This document shows positions 7,279-16,061 of a stretch of 64,000 bases of DNA, one piece after another. The position numbers and the translations under genes were made by a program. The notes beneath the pieces are model-generated. The model was not told the DNA's origin and ran no database searches. It worked only from the letters and a program-made list of their open reading frames with translations. Positions within the stretch are counted from its first letter, which is position 1. The number at the start of each line of letters is the position of its first letter. The stretch lies in the NCBI RefSeq assembly GCF_001267885.1, contig NZ_CP012382.1, forward strand, positions 3,149,001 through 3,213,000, read 5' to 3'. This stretch comes from Streptomyces ambofaciens ATCC 23877 (GTDB lineage Bacteria > Actinomycetota > Actinomycetes > Streptomycetales > Streptomycetaceae).

Positions 7279-9606
7279 TCAGTCGCGGAGCAGGTCCGGT
7301 ACCCCCGCGGCGTCCGGTTCGTCCCGCTCGCACGAGACGACCGTCAGCTGCTGGGTGGCCCGGGTCAGGGCGACGTACAGCACACGCAGCCCGGCGGGCG
7401 ACTCGTCGGCGATCTCGGCCGGCGAGACGACGACCGTGGCGTCGTACTCCAGGCCCTTGGCCTCCAGGCTGCCGAGCGCCACCACGCGGTCGCCGAGCCC
7501 GGCCAGCCAGCGCCGGGCCTCCTCGCGGCGGTTCATCGCCACCACGACGCCCACGGTGCCGTCGACGAGGTCCAGCAGCCGGGCCGCCTCCGCCCGGACC
7601 GACCGGGCGAGGGTCTCCTCCACCACCGCGAACCGCGGTTCCACGCCGGTCGAGCGCACCGCCGTCGGGGACGGGGAGCCCGGCATGGCGAGGGCGAGCA
7701 CCCTGGCCGCCAGCTCGGCGATCTCCGCCGGGTTGCGGTAGTTGACGGTGAGCTCGAAGCGGCGGCGCGGGCGGGTGCCGAGGGCCTCGTCACGGGCCGC
7801 CGCCGCCTCGTCGGGGTCGGACCACGAGGACTGCGCCGGGTCGCCGACGACGGTCCACGTGGCGTGCCGGCCGCGGCGGCCTACCATCCGCCACTGCATG
7901 GGCGTCAGGTCCTGCGCCTCGTCCACGATGACGTGCGCGTACTCGGTGCGCTCCTGCGCGAGGCGCTCGGCGCGCTCCCACTGGGTCTCCTCGCGCTGCG
8001 GCATCAGCTCGTCCAGGCCGGTCAGCTGGTCCAGCGGGTCCAGCTCGCGCCGCTTGCGGGGGCGGGCCGGGGTGCCGAGCACCGCCTGGAGCTCGTCGAG
8101 CAGCGCGATGTCGTGCACGGTGCGGCCCTCGCGCCGCAGCGAGCGGGCCACCTTGCGGACCTCGCCCGGGGTGAGGATGCGCCGGGCCCAGCGGCCCAGA
8201 CGCCGCTCGTCGGCCATGGCCGCCAGCACCGCGCCGGGGGTCAGCTCCGGCCACCAGGCGTCGAGGAAGGCGAGGAAGGAGTCCTCGGAACTGACGTCCT
8301 CGTCGAAGGAGGAGCGCAGCTCGGCGGCCAGCTCGGGGTCGGAGTGGCGGGTGCCGGCGCCCGACTTCTCCCACAGGGCGTCCAGGATCAGCCGGCGGGC
8401 GCGGGGGCGCAGCAGGTTCACGGGCGCGGTGCCGCCGAGGACGGTGCGGCGGATGCCGGCCAGCTCCTCGCCCTCCAGTTCGAGGCGGCGGCCGAAGGCG
8501 ACGACGCGCAGCAGGGTGGGCGAGCCCTCCGGTTCCAGCGCGCCGCGCGCGGCCCTGCGCAGCACCCTGAGCATGCGGGAGGAGCCCTTGGCGCGGGCGG
8601 TGGCCGGGGAGTCGTACAGCGTGGCCTCGACGCCGTCGACGAGTGAGCCGATCGCGCGGATCGCGACCTGGCCCTCCTCGCCGAGGGAGGGCAGCACGCC
8701 CTCGGTGTACGCCACGAGCAGCGGGGTCGGGGAGACGATCAGGATGCCGCCCGCGTACCGGCGCCGGTCCTGGTAGAGCAGGTACGCCGCCCGGTGCAGG
8801 GCGACGGCAGTCTTGCCGGTGCCGGGGCCGCCCTCGACGTACGTCACGGAGGCGGCGGGGGCGCGGATCACCAGGTCCTGCTCGGCCTGGATGGAGGCCA
8901 CGATGTCCCGCATGGAGTGGGTACGGGCCTGCCCGAGGGCGGCCATCAGGGCGCCGTCGCCGACGACGGCCAGCTCCTCGCCGTCCAGCCGGGCCCGGAC
9001 CTCGGGCCGCATCAGGTCGTCCTCGACGCCGAGGACGCGCCGCCCCTTGGAGCGGATCACCCGGCGGCGCACGACCCGGCCCGGGTCGACCGGCGTGGAA
9101 CGGTAGAAGGGGGCGGCGGCGGGCGCCCGCCAGTCGATGACCAGCGGGGCGTAGTCCTCGTCCAGGACGCCGATGCGGCCGATGTGCAGGGTCTCGGCGA
9201 TGTCGGCGGTGTGGTCGGGCCGCAGGGCGCCCTCGGCGGGCTCCACCGCCGTGTACGCGCCGTCCGGGCCCTTCTTGCCGTCCCTGCCGAGCAGCAGGTC
9301 GATCCGGCCGAAGAGGAAGTCCTCGAACTCGTTGTTCAGACGGCTGAGGTGGATGCCGGCCCGGAAGACCTGCGCGTCGCGCTCGGCCAGTGCGCCGGGC
9401 GTGCCGACGTGGCCGCGCTGGGCGGCGTCGTGCATGAGGAACTCGGCCTCGTGGATCTTCTCCTCGAGCCGGCGGTACACCCGGTCCAGGTGTGCCTGCT
9501 CCACGCTGATCTCTCGGTCCCGTACGGAGTCCTCCCGTGCGGACTTCTCCCGTACGGAGTCGTGCACCGAGTCGACCGCTGAGTCCTGTTGCGCCTGTGC
9601 GGCCAC
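7279..9606 (-). CDS. HelD-like UvrD/superfamily-1 ATPase (RNA polymerase-associated type)
   Basis: This 775-residue superfamily-1 ATPase resembles actinobacterial HelD/HelR proteins, which bind RNA polymerase and remove it from stalled complexes; some protect against rifamycins. An N-terminal charged, helical region (about 30-110) matches the arm that HelD inserts into the polymerase secondary channel. Walker A is GGPGTGK (about residues 259-265) and Walker B VIVDEAQD (about 558). Motifs VNYRNPAEI and YVALTRATQQL near the end complete the helicase core. The GTG start at 9606 has AAGGGGG upstream. I looked for a rifamycin-associated element before it and saw none. Whether it is the general HelD or the resistance type cannot be told from motifs alone. 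Confidence 0.85.
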   Translation of the reverse strand: MAAQAQQDSAVDSVHDSVREKSAREDSVRDREISVEQAHLDRVYRRLEEKIHEAEFLMHDAAQRGHVGTPGALAERDAQVFRAGIHLSRLNNEFEDFLFGRIDLLLGRDGKKGPDGAYTAVEPAEGALRPDHTADIAETLHIGRIGVLDEDYAPLVIDWRAPAAAPFYRSTPVDPGRVVRRRVIRSKGRRVLGVEDDLMRPEVRARLDGEELAVVGDGALMAALGQARTHSMRDIVASIQAEQDLVIRAPAASVTYVEGGPGTGKTAVALHRAAYLLYQDRRRYAGGILIVSPTPLLVAYTEGVLPSLGEEGQVAIRAIGSLVDGVEATLYDSPATARAKGSSRMLRVLRRAARGALEPEGSPTLLRVVAFGRRLELEGEELAGIRRTVLGGTAPVNLLRPRARRLILDALWEKSGAGTRHSDPELAAELRSSFDEDVSSEDSFLAFLDAWWPELTPGAVLAAMADERRLGRWARRILTPGEVRKVARSLRREGRTVHDIALLDELQAVLGTPARPRKRRELDPLDQLTGLDELMPQREETQWERAERLAQERTEYAHVIVDEAQDLTPMQWRMVGRRGRHATWTVVGDPAQSSWSDPDEAAAARDEALGTRPRRRFELTVNYRNPAEIAELAARVLALAMPGSPSPTAVRSTGVEPRFAVVEETLARSVRAEAARLLDLVDGTVGVVVAMNRREEARRWLAGLGDRVVALGSLEAKGLEYDATVVVSPAEIADESPAGLRVLYVALTRATQQLTVVSCERDEPDAAGVPDLLRD

Positions 9607-9688
9607 CGGGCCCCCTTCTGACGTGCTGGGCAGCCGTCAAAGGTACGCGAAGGGGGCGCCGGAAGCTACGCCACGCCGGGGGACCGCG

Positions 9689-10546
9689 CTACGCGTCCAC
9701 CTCCACCAGCCGCTCGCCGTCGAAGGTCATGACCTCGAAGTGGTCGATCTGGTTGGGTTCGAAGGCGGCGCCGCCGTGCACGTAGAGCGGCTTCTTCGCC
9801 TTCTCGGTGGTGGCGTCCGGGATGCCGTAGCCCCAGTCCGGGACGGTCCAGGAGCTGAGCGTCTCCCGCTCGCCGTTCTTGCCGACGGCGATCAGGGAGC
9901 ACTTCTGGGGCCCCTTGACGTTCTTCAGTTCCAGGACGGCCTCGGTGCCCCAGGCCTTCTTCTCCAGCGCCACGGTCGCGCTGACCTCGGTGGCCGGGTC
10001 GGTCGCGGTGACCCGGTCGGGCATGGCGGCGAAGGCGGACTCGGCGGGACCGGCGGTCTGCTGCGACGCCTCGGTCCTCCGGCCGCCGCCACCGTCGTCA
10101 CCGCCGCCGCCCGTGGTCGCCACGGCGGCGAACGGACCGCCGATGATCAGCGCGGCCGCGGTGCCCACCAGGTAGAAGTTGCGGCGCCGCTTGCTCGCCC
10201 GGCGCTCGGCGACCTCGTCGACGAGCCTCTCCGCCAGCCGCGGGCCGGGTTTGGCCGTCAGCGACTCGGCGATCGCGGGGGTGCCGGTGCCCGGCAGGTC
10301 CGCGAGCGCGGCCATCATCGGTTCCATACCGGCCAGCTCGTCGAGCTGCTGGGCGCACCACTCGCAGCCGGCGAGGTGGGCCTCGAAGGCGGTCGCCTCG
10401 GCGTCGTCGAGGATGCCGAGGGCGTAGGCGCCGACGGTCTCGTGCTCGTTCGGCGCCGGTGACCCCTGCATGGGGACAGAATTACCCGTGTCACCCGGGC
10501 CGAATCCCCCGCCGAATCCCTGAACTCCCCCGTACCCGCTCATCAC
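9689..10546 (-). CDS. rsuA: Anti-sigma factor of SigU type (zinc-binding, membrane-anchored)
   Basis: This is the negative regulator of the ECF sigma factor encoded immediately upstream. The 285-residue protein has a Gly-rich leader, a zinc-binding anti-sigma domain with His 57, Cys 61 and Cys 64 in HLAGCEWC, one membrane helix at about 124-145 and an extracytoplasmic domain of about 135 residues with a Gly-rich linker. This layout fits sensing outside the cell and holding the sigma factor inside. The start is either GTG at 10546 or ATG at 10543; the latter overlaps the sigma stop codon by one base, so the pair is translationally coupled. The name follows the S. coelicolor SigU/RsuA pair by gene order and is probable rather than proven. 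Confidence 0.85.
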   Translation of the reverse strand: MMSGYGGVQGFGGGFGPGDTGNSVPMQGSPAPNEHETVGAYALGILDDAEATAFEAHLAGCEWCAQQLDELAGMEPMMAALADLPGTGTPAIAESLTAKPGPRLAERLVDEVAERRASKRRRNFYLVGTAAALIIGGPFAAVATTGGGGDDGGGGRRTEASQQTAGPAESAFAAMPDRVTATDPATEVSATVALEKKAWGTEAVLELKNVKGPQKCSLIAVGKNGERETLSSWTVPDWGYGIPDATTEKAKKPLYVHGGAAFEPNQIDHFEVMTFDGERLVEVDA

Positions 10547-11067
10547 GCCGTCACCCCCCGCTCCTCCAGTGCCAGCTTCATCGAACGCAGGGCGTAGAAC
10601 ACCCGGGAGCGAACGGTGCCGCTGGGTATGCCCAGTGTCTGCGCCGCCTCATTGACGGTACGCCCCTTGAAGTACGTCTCGACGAGGACCTCACGGTGAG
10701 CCGGGGTCAGGTCGTCGAGCGCGTCCGACAGCGTCATCAGCCACAGCGCCTTGTCGATCTCGTCCTCCGCGGGGATGACCTCCAGCGGCGACGGATCGAC
10801 CTCCTGCGGCCGGGCCTGCCGGCTGCGGTGGCCGTCGATGACGATGCGCCGGGCGACCGTCACCAGCCAGGGGCGTACCGATCCGGTCGCACGGTTGAGC
10901 TGACCGGCGTTCTTCCAGGCACGGATGAGCGTCTCCTGGACGACGTCCTCGGCGCGCTGCCGGTCCCCCGCGACCAGCCGCAGCACGTACGCCAGCAAGG
11001 GGCCCGCGTGCTCCCGGTACAGGGCGCGCATCAGCTCCTCATCGGGTTCCGAGGACGACTGGGACAT
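10543..11067 (-). CDS. sigU: ECF RNA polymerase sigma factor
   Basis: This ECF-type sigma factor redirects RNA polymerase to promoters of an envelope-stress type regulon. The protein has sigma region 2 (LMRALYREHAGPLLAYVLRLVAGDRQRAEDVVQETLIRAWKN) and region 4 (DALDDLTPAHREVLVETYFKGRTVNEAAQTLGIPSGTVRSRVFYALRSMK), joined by a linker. I start it at ATG 11067 (MSQSSSEPDE, GAGGG about 13 bases upstream), giving 174 residues; the frame is open to 11199, but that extension is rich in Arg/Gly and would need a TTG start. Its stop overlaps the anti-sigma gene. S. coelicolor sigU occupies the same place next to a helicase gene. Confidence 0.88.
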   Translation of the reverse strand: MSQSSSEPDEELMRALYREHAGPLLAYVLRLVAGDRQRAEDVVQETLIRAWKNAGQLNRATGSVRPWLVTVARRIVIDGHRSRQARPQEVDPSPLEVIPAEDEIDKALWLMTLSDALDDLTPAHREVLVETYFKGRTVNEAAQTLGIPSGTVRSRVFYALRSMKLALEERGVTA

Positions 11068-11251
11068 GCGATGTCGGGCCCTCGCACCACGTTCACCGGC
11101 CACGACGGAATCTTTGCGCACGCCCACCTCCGATGTCCGGGGGTTCCCCCAGTCGGTCGCTCGCCCATCCGGTACGTGCGCGAAGTGCGGGGCGTTCAAA
11201 GCGCGTCGACAGTTTTCTGAGGGACGCGTGACGAAGGGGACGCGGGGGGAG

Positions 11252-11842
11252 TTACCGGGCGAGGGCGGCGCGTCTGCGGTGCCGGGCGACGCGTTCGCGG
11301 TTGCCGCAGATCTCGCTGGAGCACCAGCGCCTGCGGCGGCCCCGGGAGGTGTCCACGTACACGATCGGGCAGTTGTCGCCCTCGCACTGCCTCAGGCTCG
11401 CCCGTGCGACGGGGTCGGTGAGCAGTTCCACCGCGTCCCGGGCGAGGGCGCCGAGCAGCGCGGCGCACTCCGGCGGCCCGGTCAGCTCCCGCACCAGCAC
11501 GCCGCCCTCGCCGTGGACCGCGCGCGGGGCGGGGGGCGCCGCGGCGGCGAGGGCGTTGACGCGGTCGAGCGCGAGGTCGTACGGGTGGGCCCGGGGCGCG
11601 GGCCGGCCGCGTACCAGTCTCGTCGTCTCGCGGCGCAGTTCACGGAAGGCGGTCAGCCAGGTGGGGTCGGCGTGGGCCAGCGGGGTGCCGGGCGGCACGA
11701 GTCCGGAGCCGGTGATCCAGGCGCGCAGCACCTCGACGGACTCCAGCCGCTCCGTGGGGTGGGTGGTGGCGATGAGGTCGAGGCAGATCCGCCCGGTGTC
11801 GAACCGCAGCTCGTACGGGTCGGTGGCCGTACCCAGTGCCAT
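11252..11842 (-). CDS. ABATE/CGNR zinc-finger transcriptional regulator
   Basis: This 196-residue protein joins an N-terminal ABATE-type domain (about 1-145; DTGRICLDLIATTHPTERLESVEVLRAWI) to a C-terminal CGNR zinc finger. The finger has Cys 153, Cys 158, Cys 174 and Cys 179, with the signature CGNR at 179-182 and a basic tail (RERVARHRRRAALAR) suited to DNA binding. Such proteins are thought to be stress- or ligand-linked regulators. It is encoded alone, reading toward the sigU gene. Directly upstream are four 20-bp tandem repeats that could be its own operators. Confidence 0.85.
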   Translation of the reverse strand: MALGTATDPYELRFDTGRICLDLIATTHPTERLESVEVLRAWITGSGLVPPGTPLAHADPTWLTAFRELRRETTRLVRGRPAPRAHPYDLALDRVNALAAAAPPAPRAVHGEGGVLVRELTGPPECAALLGALARDAVELLTDPVARASLRQCEGDNCPIVYVDTSRGRRRRWCSSEICGNRERVARHRRRAALAR

Positions 11843-12206
11843 GTTCCTGTCACCGCCTAGGGATGGCCCGGTGGCGCGGGCCGGAGAGGGGGGCGGGTGG
11901 GTCGCTCGGAGGGCGGGTGAATCGCTCGGAGGACGGGTGAATCGCTCGGAGGGCGGGACGAGTCGCTCCCTCTACAGTGCCTGCCCGCTTCCGCGCCCGG
12001 AACCCCTCGTACCGCCCTGCCGTGACCGGGGTCGGCGCACCGGCCGGGCGCGGGGCCGGACGACCGCCGCCGCGCACCCCGACTCGGCGCGCCGGCCCGC
12101 GACTTGTACCGTGTGGCGGGCGCCCGGGGCCGACCCGGCCGGGCCGTCCTCGAAGACCCCGGCGCTCCCCCCCCCACGTCCGCCATCCGCGAGGAGAACC
12201 CCACGC
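11843..12206. other. Intergenic region holding a tandem repeat array
   Basis: This 364-bp gap separates the divergent CGNR and lipoprotein genes. Apart from the 20-bp repeats at 11891-11970 it is plain G+C-rich sequence. A strong ribosome site GAGGAG precedes the lipoprotein start at 12207. I see no clear -35/-10 pair for either gene. Confidence 0.5.
11891..11970. repeat. Four 20-bp tandem repeats upstream of CGNR regulator
   Basis: Four units of exactly 20 bp lie head to tail at 11891, 11911, 11931 and 11951. The best unit is gggcgggtgaatcgctcgga; units 2 and 3 differ at one base, unit 1 has GG for AA, and unit 4 is degenerate at its end. They begin about 50 bases upstream of the CGNR start codon. 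A 20-bp period places copies on nearly the same face of the helix. Confidence 0.7.
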
Positions 12207-13241
12207 ATGTCCCGCCCCACCAGCCGCCGTTCGCGGCTGCGCCGTCCCACCGTGCTCGCCCTCGGCCTGACCGGCGCCCTCACCCTCACGGCCTGCGGCG
12301 GTGACGCGGACCGGGGCGGCGACGGCGCGCCCGCCCGGAGCACCGAGGCGGCCCGTCGGGGCCTGCTCACGCAGGAGGCCGCCGCGAAGGTGGTCGACAC
12401 CTACGAGCGCGTGAACAACCGCGCCAACGCCGAGCGCGACGAGAAGCTCCTGAGCACCGTGGAGACCGGCCAGGTCCACGAGCAGTCGAGGGCCGACTAC
12501 CAGCAGTGGGAGACCTGGTCGAAGGAGGACCGGAAGCACTACGCGTCGGCCTTCCGCTACACGGACCGCGAGTACCTGATCCCGGCCGCCGACAGCGGGG
12601 TGACCTGGTTCGCCGTCAAGGCCAGGTCCAGCGCCGACCCGGACCAGGAGGGCGCGCTGCTGGTCTTCGACAGGGCCGGCGGCAGCACGTACCGGATGAC
12701 CATGGCGGTCTACGCCGACGAGGCTCCGATCCCGAAGGCCGCCGTCGACGAGCAGGGCCTCGTCACACCCGCCGACCCGTCGAAGAGGGTCGGCGCGCTC
12801 GCCCCCGACCAACTCGACGAGCACTACGAGGACTTCTTCGAGACCGGCGGCAGGAAGAAGGCCGCGCGGACGTTCGCGTCGACCGAGACCTCGAAGGACT
12901 CGGTCGAGGTGTACGAGGAGGGCCCCGACGACGACCTGAAGAAGTACGCCACCGAGAGGTACTTCGCCGCGGAGCCGGCCCACCCCGCGGTGTACGCCCT
13001 CGAACTCGCCGACGGCAGCACGCTCGCCCTCTTCCCGACCGCGCACACCAGCGAGCTGATGCTCAAGCCGCAGTACCTGAGCGGCTTCGACATCACGCCC
13101 ACCGACGACGAGTCCCTCTACGACGCCACCGAGCGCGACGTGGTCACCGACGAGTTCCAGGGCCAGGCGCTCGCCGTGCTGGACCCGAAGGGCAAGCCGC
13201 GGGTGACCGCCGTCGAGTACCGCATGGTCGACTCCCGGTGA
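12207..13241 (+). CDS. Secreted lipoprotein of unknown function
   Basis: This 344-residue protein is exported and lipid-anchored: a twin-Arg-rich n-region (RRSRLRRPT), a hydrophobic stretch and the lipobox LTLTAC with Cys 30, then a low-complexity GGDADRGGDGAPAR spacer. The mature part is acidic and mixed alpha/beta, with repeated YASAFRYTDREYLIPA- and YAVEF-like strands, but I do not recognise the family. It starts with GAGGAG 10 bases before ATG. The gene stands alone between the CGNR regulator and nnaR, and a convergent terminator follows its stop. Confidence 0.8.
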   Translation: MSRPTSRRSRLRRPTVLALGLTGALTLTACGGDADRGGDGAPARSTEAARRGLLTQEAAAKVVDTYERVNNRANAERDEKLLSTVETGQVHEQSRADYQQWETWSKEDRKHYASAFRYTDREYLIPAADSGVTWFAVKARSSADPDQEGALLVFDRAGGSTYRMTMAVYADEAPIPKAAVDEQGLVTPADPSKRVGALAPDQLDEHYEDFFETGGRKKAARTFASTETSKDSVEVYEEGPDDDLKKYATERYFAAEPAHPAVYALELADGSTLALFPTAHTSELMLKPQYLSGFDITPTDDESLYDATERDVVTDEFQGQALAVLDPKGKPRVTAVEYRMVDSR

Positions 13242-13247
13242 GCGCGG

Positions 13248-13278
13248 GGCGCCGCGCGGACGGCACCCGCGCGGCGCC
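13248..13278. terminator. Convergent terminator between lipoprotein gene and nnaR
   Basis: GGCGCCGCGCG (13248-13258) and its exact complement (13268-13278) form an 11-bp stem with a 9-base loop, in the 37-base gap between two convergent stop codons. Confidence 0.7.
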
Positions 13279-14433
13279 TCACGCGTCCGTGTACTTGGCG
13301 TCCGTGGCCGGGTCCAGGGCCAGGCGGTAGCCGCGCTTGACCACCGTCTGGATCAGCTTCGGGGTGCCGAGGGCCGTACGCAGACGGGCCATCGCCGTCT
13401 CGACGGCGTGTTCGTCGCGGCCGGTGCCCGGCAGGGCGCGCAGCAGGTCCGCGCGGGGCACGACCCAGCCCGGCCGCCGGGACAGCGCCCGCAGCAGGGA
13501 CATGCCGGCGGGCGGGACGGTCCTGAGCTCCCCGTCGACGAGCACCGCGTGGCCGCGGATCTCCAGCCGGTGCCCGGCGACCGGCAGGGCTCGGGCGCGG
13601 CCCGGCAGTTCCTGGCAGAGCAGCTGGACGAGGGGGCCGAGCCGGAAGCGCTCGGGCTGGACCGTCTCCACGCCGTGCCCCTGGAGCGGCACCGCGGTGA
13701 CCGGGCCGACGCAGGCGGGCAGCACGTCGTGGCCGAACGCGGCGAGCAGCTCGGGCAGCAGACCGCGCTCCTCGGCGCGGGACAGCAGGGAGGCCGCGGC
13801 GGGCGCGCTGGTGAACGTCACGGCGTCCACGCCGCGCGAGACGGCCGCGTCCAGCAGCCGGTCCACGGGCCCGAGGTCCTCCGGCGGCAGCCACCGGTAC
13901 ACCGGCACCCCGACGACCTCCGCGCCGCCCGCCCGCAGCGACTCGACGAACCCCGGCAGTGGCTCGCCGTGCAGCTGTACGGCGATCCGGCGCCCGTCGA
14001 CGCCCTCCTCCAGCAGCCGGTCCAGCACCTCGGCCATGGACTCCGAGGCCGGCGACCACTCCTCCGTCAGGCCGGCGGCCCGCACCGCGCCCTTGACCTT
14101 GGGCCCGCGCGCGAGCAGTTCCACGGCACGCAGCCGCTCCAGCAGGGCGTCTCCGAGTCCCCAGCCGTCGGCGGCCTCGATCCAGCCCCGGAAGCCGATG
14201 GCCGTGGTGGCGACGACGACGTCCGGCGCCTGGTCGATGAGCTGCTTGGTCGCGGCCAGCAGTTCGCTGTCGTCGGCGAGCGGCACGATCCGCAGCGCCG
14301 GGGCGTGCAGGACGGCCGCACCGCGCCGCTGGAGCAGCGCGGCCAGCTCGTCGGCCCGGCGGGCGGCGGTCACGCCCACGGTGAATCCGGCGAGGGGGCC
14401 GTGGTCGGATCGCTGTCGTTCGTCGTCCATCAC
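13279..14433 (-). CDS. nnaR: NnaR-type nitrate/nitrite assimilation regulator (HemD-winged helix fusion)
   Basis: The 384-residue protein fuses a uroporphyrinogen-III synthase (HemD)-like domain (about 15-260) to an OmpR-type winged-helix DNA-binding domain (about 275-375; GELRTVPPAGMSLLRALSRRPGWVVPRADLLRALPGTGRDEHAVETAMARLRTALG and VVKRGYRL). In mycobacteria and streptomycetes the same fusion, NnaR, works with GlnR to activate nitrate and nitrite assimilation genes, and it sits beside a nitrate transporter gene. Here narK lies immediately downstream on the same chromosome strand order, which supports the call. Start is ATG at 14430 or GTG at 14433. Whether the HemD half keeps catalytic activity or only senses a tetrapyrrole is not visible. 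Confidence 0.85.
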   Translation of the reverse strand: MMDDERQRSDHGPLAGFTVGVTAARRADELAALLQRRGAAVLHAPALRIVPLADDSELLAATKQLIDQAPDVVVATTAIGFRGWIEAADGWGLGDALLERLRAVELLARGPKVKGAVRAAGLTEEWSPASESMAEVLDRLLEEGVDGRRIAVQLHGEPLPGFVESLRAGGAEVVGVPVYRWLPPEDLGPVDRLLDAAVSRGVDAVTFTSAPAAASLLSRAEERGLLPELLAAFGHDVLPACVGPVTAVPLQGHGVETVQPERFRLGPLVQLLCQELPGRARALPVAGHRLEIRGHAVLVDGELRTVPPAGMSLLRALSRRPGWVVPRADLLRALPGTGRDEHAVETAMARLRTALGTPKLIQTVVKRGYRLALDPATDAKYTDA

Positions 14434-14475
14434 TCTCGTCCCGATCGTCCCGGTCGTCGTGCTGCATGCACGGCG

Positions 14476-14509
14476 ACCGAGCCTGTCAACGGTGCGTGAC
14501 AGGCTCGGT
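14476..14509 (-). terminator. Terminator after narK, before nnaR
   Basis: ACCGAGCCTGTCA (14476-14488) and its perfect complement (14497-14509) give a 13-bp stem with an 8-base loop. It lies just downstream of the narK stop and 43 bases upstream of the nnaR start, so the two genes are probably separate transcripts. Confidence 0.75.
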
Positions 14510-14534
14510 TCCGCTTCATGTCACCAGTGTTACG

Positions 14535-15896
14535 TCATACCTCGGCGTAGCTGGGCCGGGCCTTCGGCTCCGCCGGGCCCGACGGGCCGTCCGGCGTCCG
14601 TACGGCCGGGCGGCGAAGGTATACCGCCCAGGTGACGGCGAAGCAGACGGCGTAGTAGGCGAGGAAGGCGACGAAGGCGCCGGTGCCCGAGCCCAGGGAG
14701 AGGAAGGACTGCCGGAAGGCGAGGTTGATGGCGACGCCGCCGAGCGCGCCGACCGCGCCGATCAGGCCCATGGAGGCACCGGAGAGCCGCCGCCCGTGCG
14801 CCATGGCCGCCTCGCCGGTCAGCCCCCGGGCGAGCGCCTTGTTCTGGAAGATCCCGGGGATCATCTTGAAGGTGGACCCGTTGCCGAGCCCGCTGAGCAC
14901 GAACAGGACGACGAAGACGGCCACGAAGAGCCCGAGCGAGCCGGCCATGCTGGCCGCGACGAGTACGGCGGTGGCGGCGGCCATGGCGACGAAGTTCCAC
15001 AGCGTGATCCGGGCGCCGCCGTACCGGTCGGCGAGCCTGCCGCCCAGCGGCCGGATCAGCGAGCCGAGCAGCGGGCCGATGAAGGTGAGGTACGCGGCCT
15101 GGAGCGGGGTGCGCCCGAACTGGGTCTGGAGCACCTGTCCGAAGGCGAAGCTGTAGCCGATGAACGAGCCGAACGTGCCGATGTACAGCACCGCCATGAT
15201 CCAGGTGTGGGCGTCCCGGGCGGCGTCCTTGGCGGCCCCGGTGTCGTTCTTCACGGAGGCGAGGTTGTCCATGAAGCAGGCGGCGAGGACGGCGGCCACC
15301 AGGATCAGCGGGATGTAGATGCCGAGCAGGACGCGCGGACCGCCGCTCGCCCCGATGATCGCGAGGGCGGTGAGCTGGATGACCGGCACGCCGATGTTCC
15401 CGCCCCCGGCGTTGAGGCCGAGCGCCCAGCCCTTCTTGCGGAGCGGGAAGAAGGCGTTGATGTTGGTCATGGAGGAGGCGAAGTTGCCACCGCCGACACC
15501 GGCGAGCAGGCCCACCAGGAGGAAGGTCGAGTACGACGTCCCCGGCTCCATGACCATGAAGGCCGCGACGGTCGGCACGAGCAGCAGCCCCGCCGAGACG
15601 ACCGTCCAGTTCCGCCCGCCGAAGACCGCGACCGCGAAGGTGTACGGCACCCGGACGACGGCCCCGACCAGGGTCACCACGGACGTCAGCAGGAACTTGT
15701 CCGCCGGCGTGAGCCCGTACTCCGGGCCCATGAAGAGCACCAGCACGGACCACAGCGTCCAGACCGAGAACCCGATGTGCTCGGAGAGGACGGAGAAGAA
15801 GAGGTTCCGCCGGGCGACCCGCTCCCCCGTCTCCTTCCAGAAGGTCTCGTCCTCCGGATCCCAGTGCTGGATCCAGCGGCCGCCAGGGACTGTCAT
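14535..15896 (-). CDS. narK: NarK-family nitrate/nitrite transporter
   Basis: This 453-residue major-facilitator protein of the nitrate/nitrite porter family moves nitrate in or nitrite out across the membrane. It has about 12 hydrophobic segments and family motifs: FSVLSEHIGFSVWTLWSVLVLFMGPEYG at the start, the glycine-rich nitrate signature GVGGGNFASSMTNINAFFP and its second copy-like GLGNGSTFKMIPGIF. I start it at ATG 15896 (MTVPGGRW), which has GGAGG five bases upstream; the frame extends back to 16031 without a better start. A GAAAC half-site for GlnR lies at 15953-15949, weak by itself. With nnaR next door the role is nitrogen supply. Confidence 0.92.
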   Translation of the reverse strand: MTVPGGRWIQHWDPEDETFWKETGERVARRNLFFSVLSEHIGFSVWTLWSVLVLFMGPEYGLTPADKFLLTSVVTLVGAVVRVPYTFAVAVFGGRNWTVVSAGLLLVPTVAAFMVMEPGTSYSTFLLVGLLAGVGGGNFASSMTNINAFFPLRKKGWALGLNAGGGNIGVPVIQLTALAIIGASGGPRVLLGIYIPLILVAAVLAACFMDNLASVKNDTGAAKDAARDAHTWIMAVLYIGTFGSFIGYSFAFGQVLQTQFGRTPLQAAYLTFIGPLLGSLIRPLGGRLADRYGGARITLWNFVAMAAATAVLVAASMAGSLGLFVAVFVVLFVLSGLGNGSTFKMIPGIFQNKALARGLTGEAAMAHGRRLSGASMGLIGAVGALGGVAINLAFRQSFLSLGSGTGAFVAFLAYYAVCFAVTWAVYLRRPAVRTPDGPSGPAEPKARPSYAEV

Positions 15897-16061
15897 GACG
15901 CCTCCACGGTGCTCCGTAGCTCGGTTGCACCGACGGTAGGGAGGGCGCGTTTCGAACCTGTGGGGCTGTGGATGACCGGAAGGGAACGTTGCTCTCACCC
16001 GGCGGGGCGGCTCGGTGAGAGGTCGCGGCACGACCGCGGCCGGTGCGCCGGGCGAGGTGGG

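Noticed and set aside
9607..9688. Search for a rifamycin-associated element upstream of the HelD-like gene
   Set aside because: I see no such palindrome before the GTG start, so I do not call the gene helR.
15940..16000. GlnR box upstream of narK
   Set aside because: Only one GAAAC half-site is present; the paired GTNAC and spacing expected of a full GlnR box were not found by eye.
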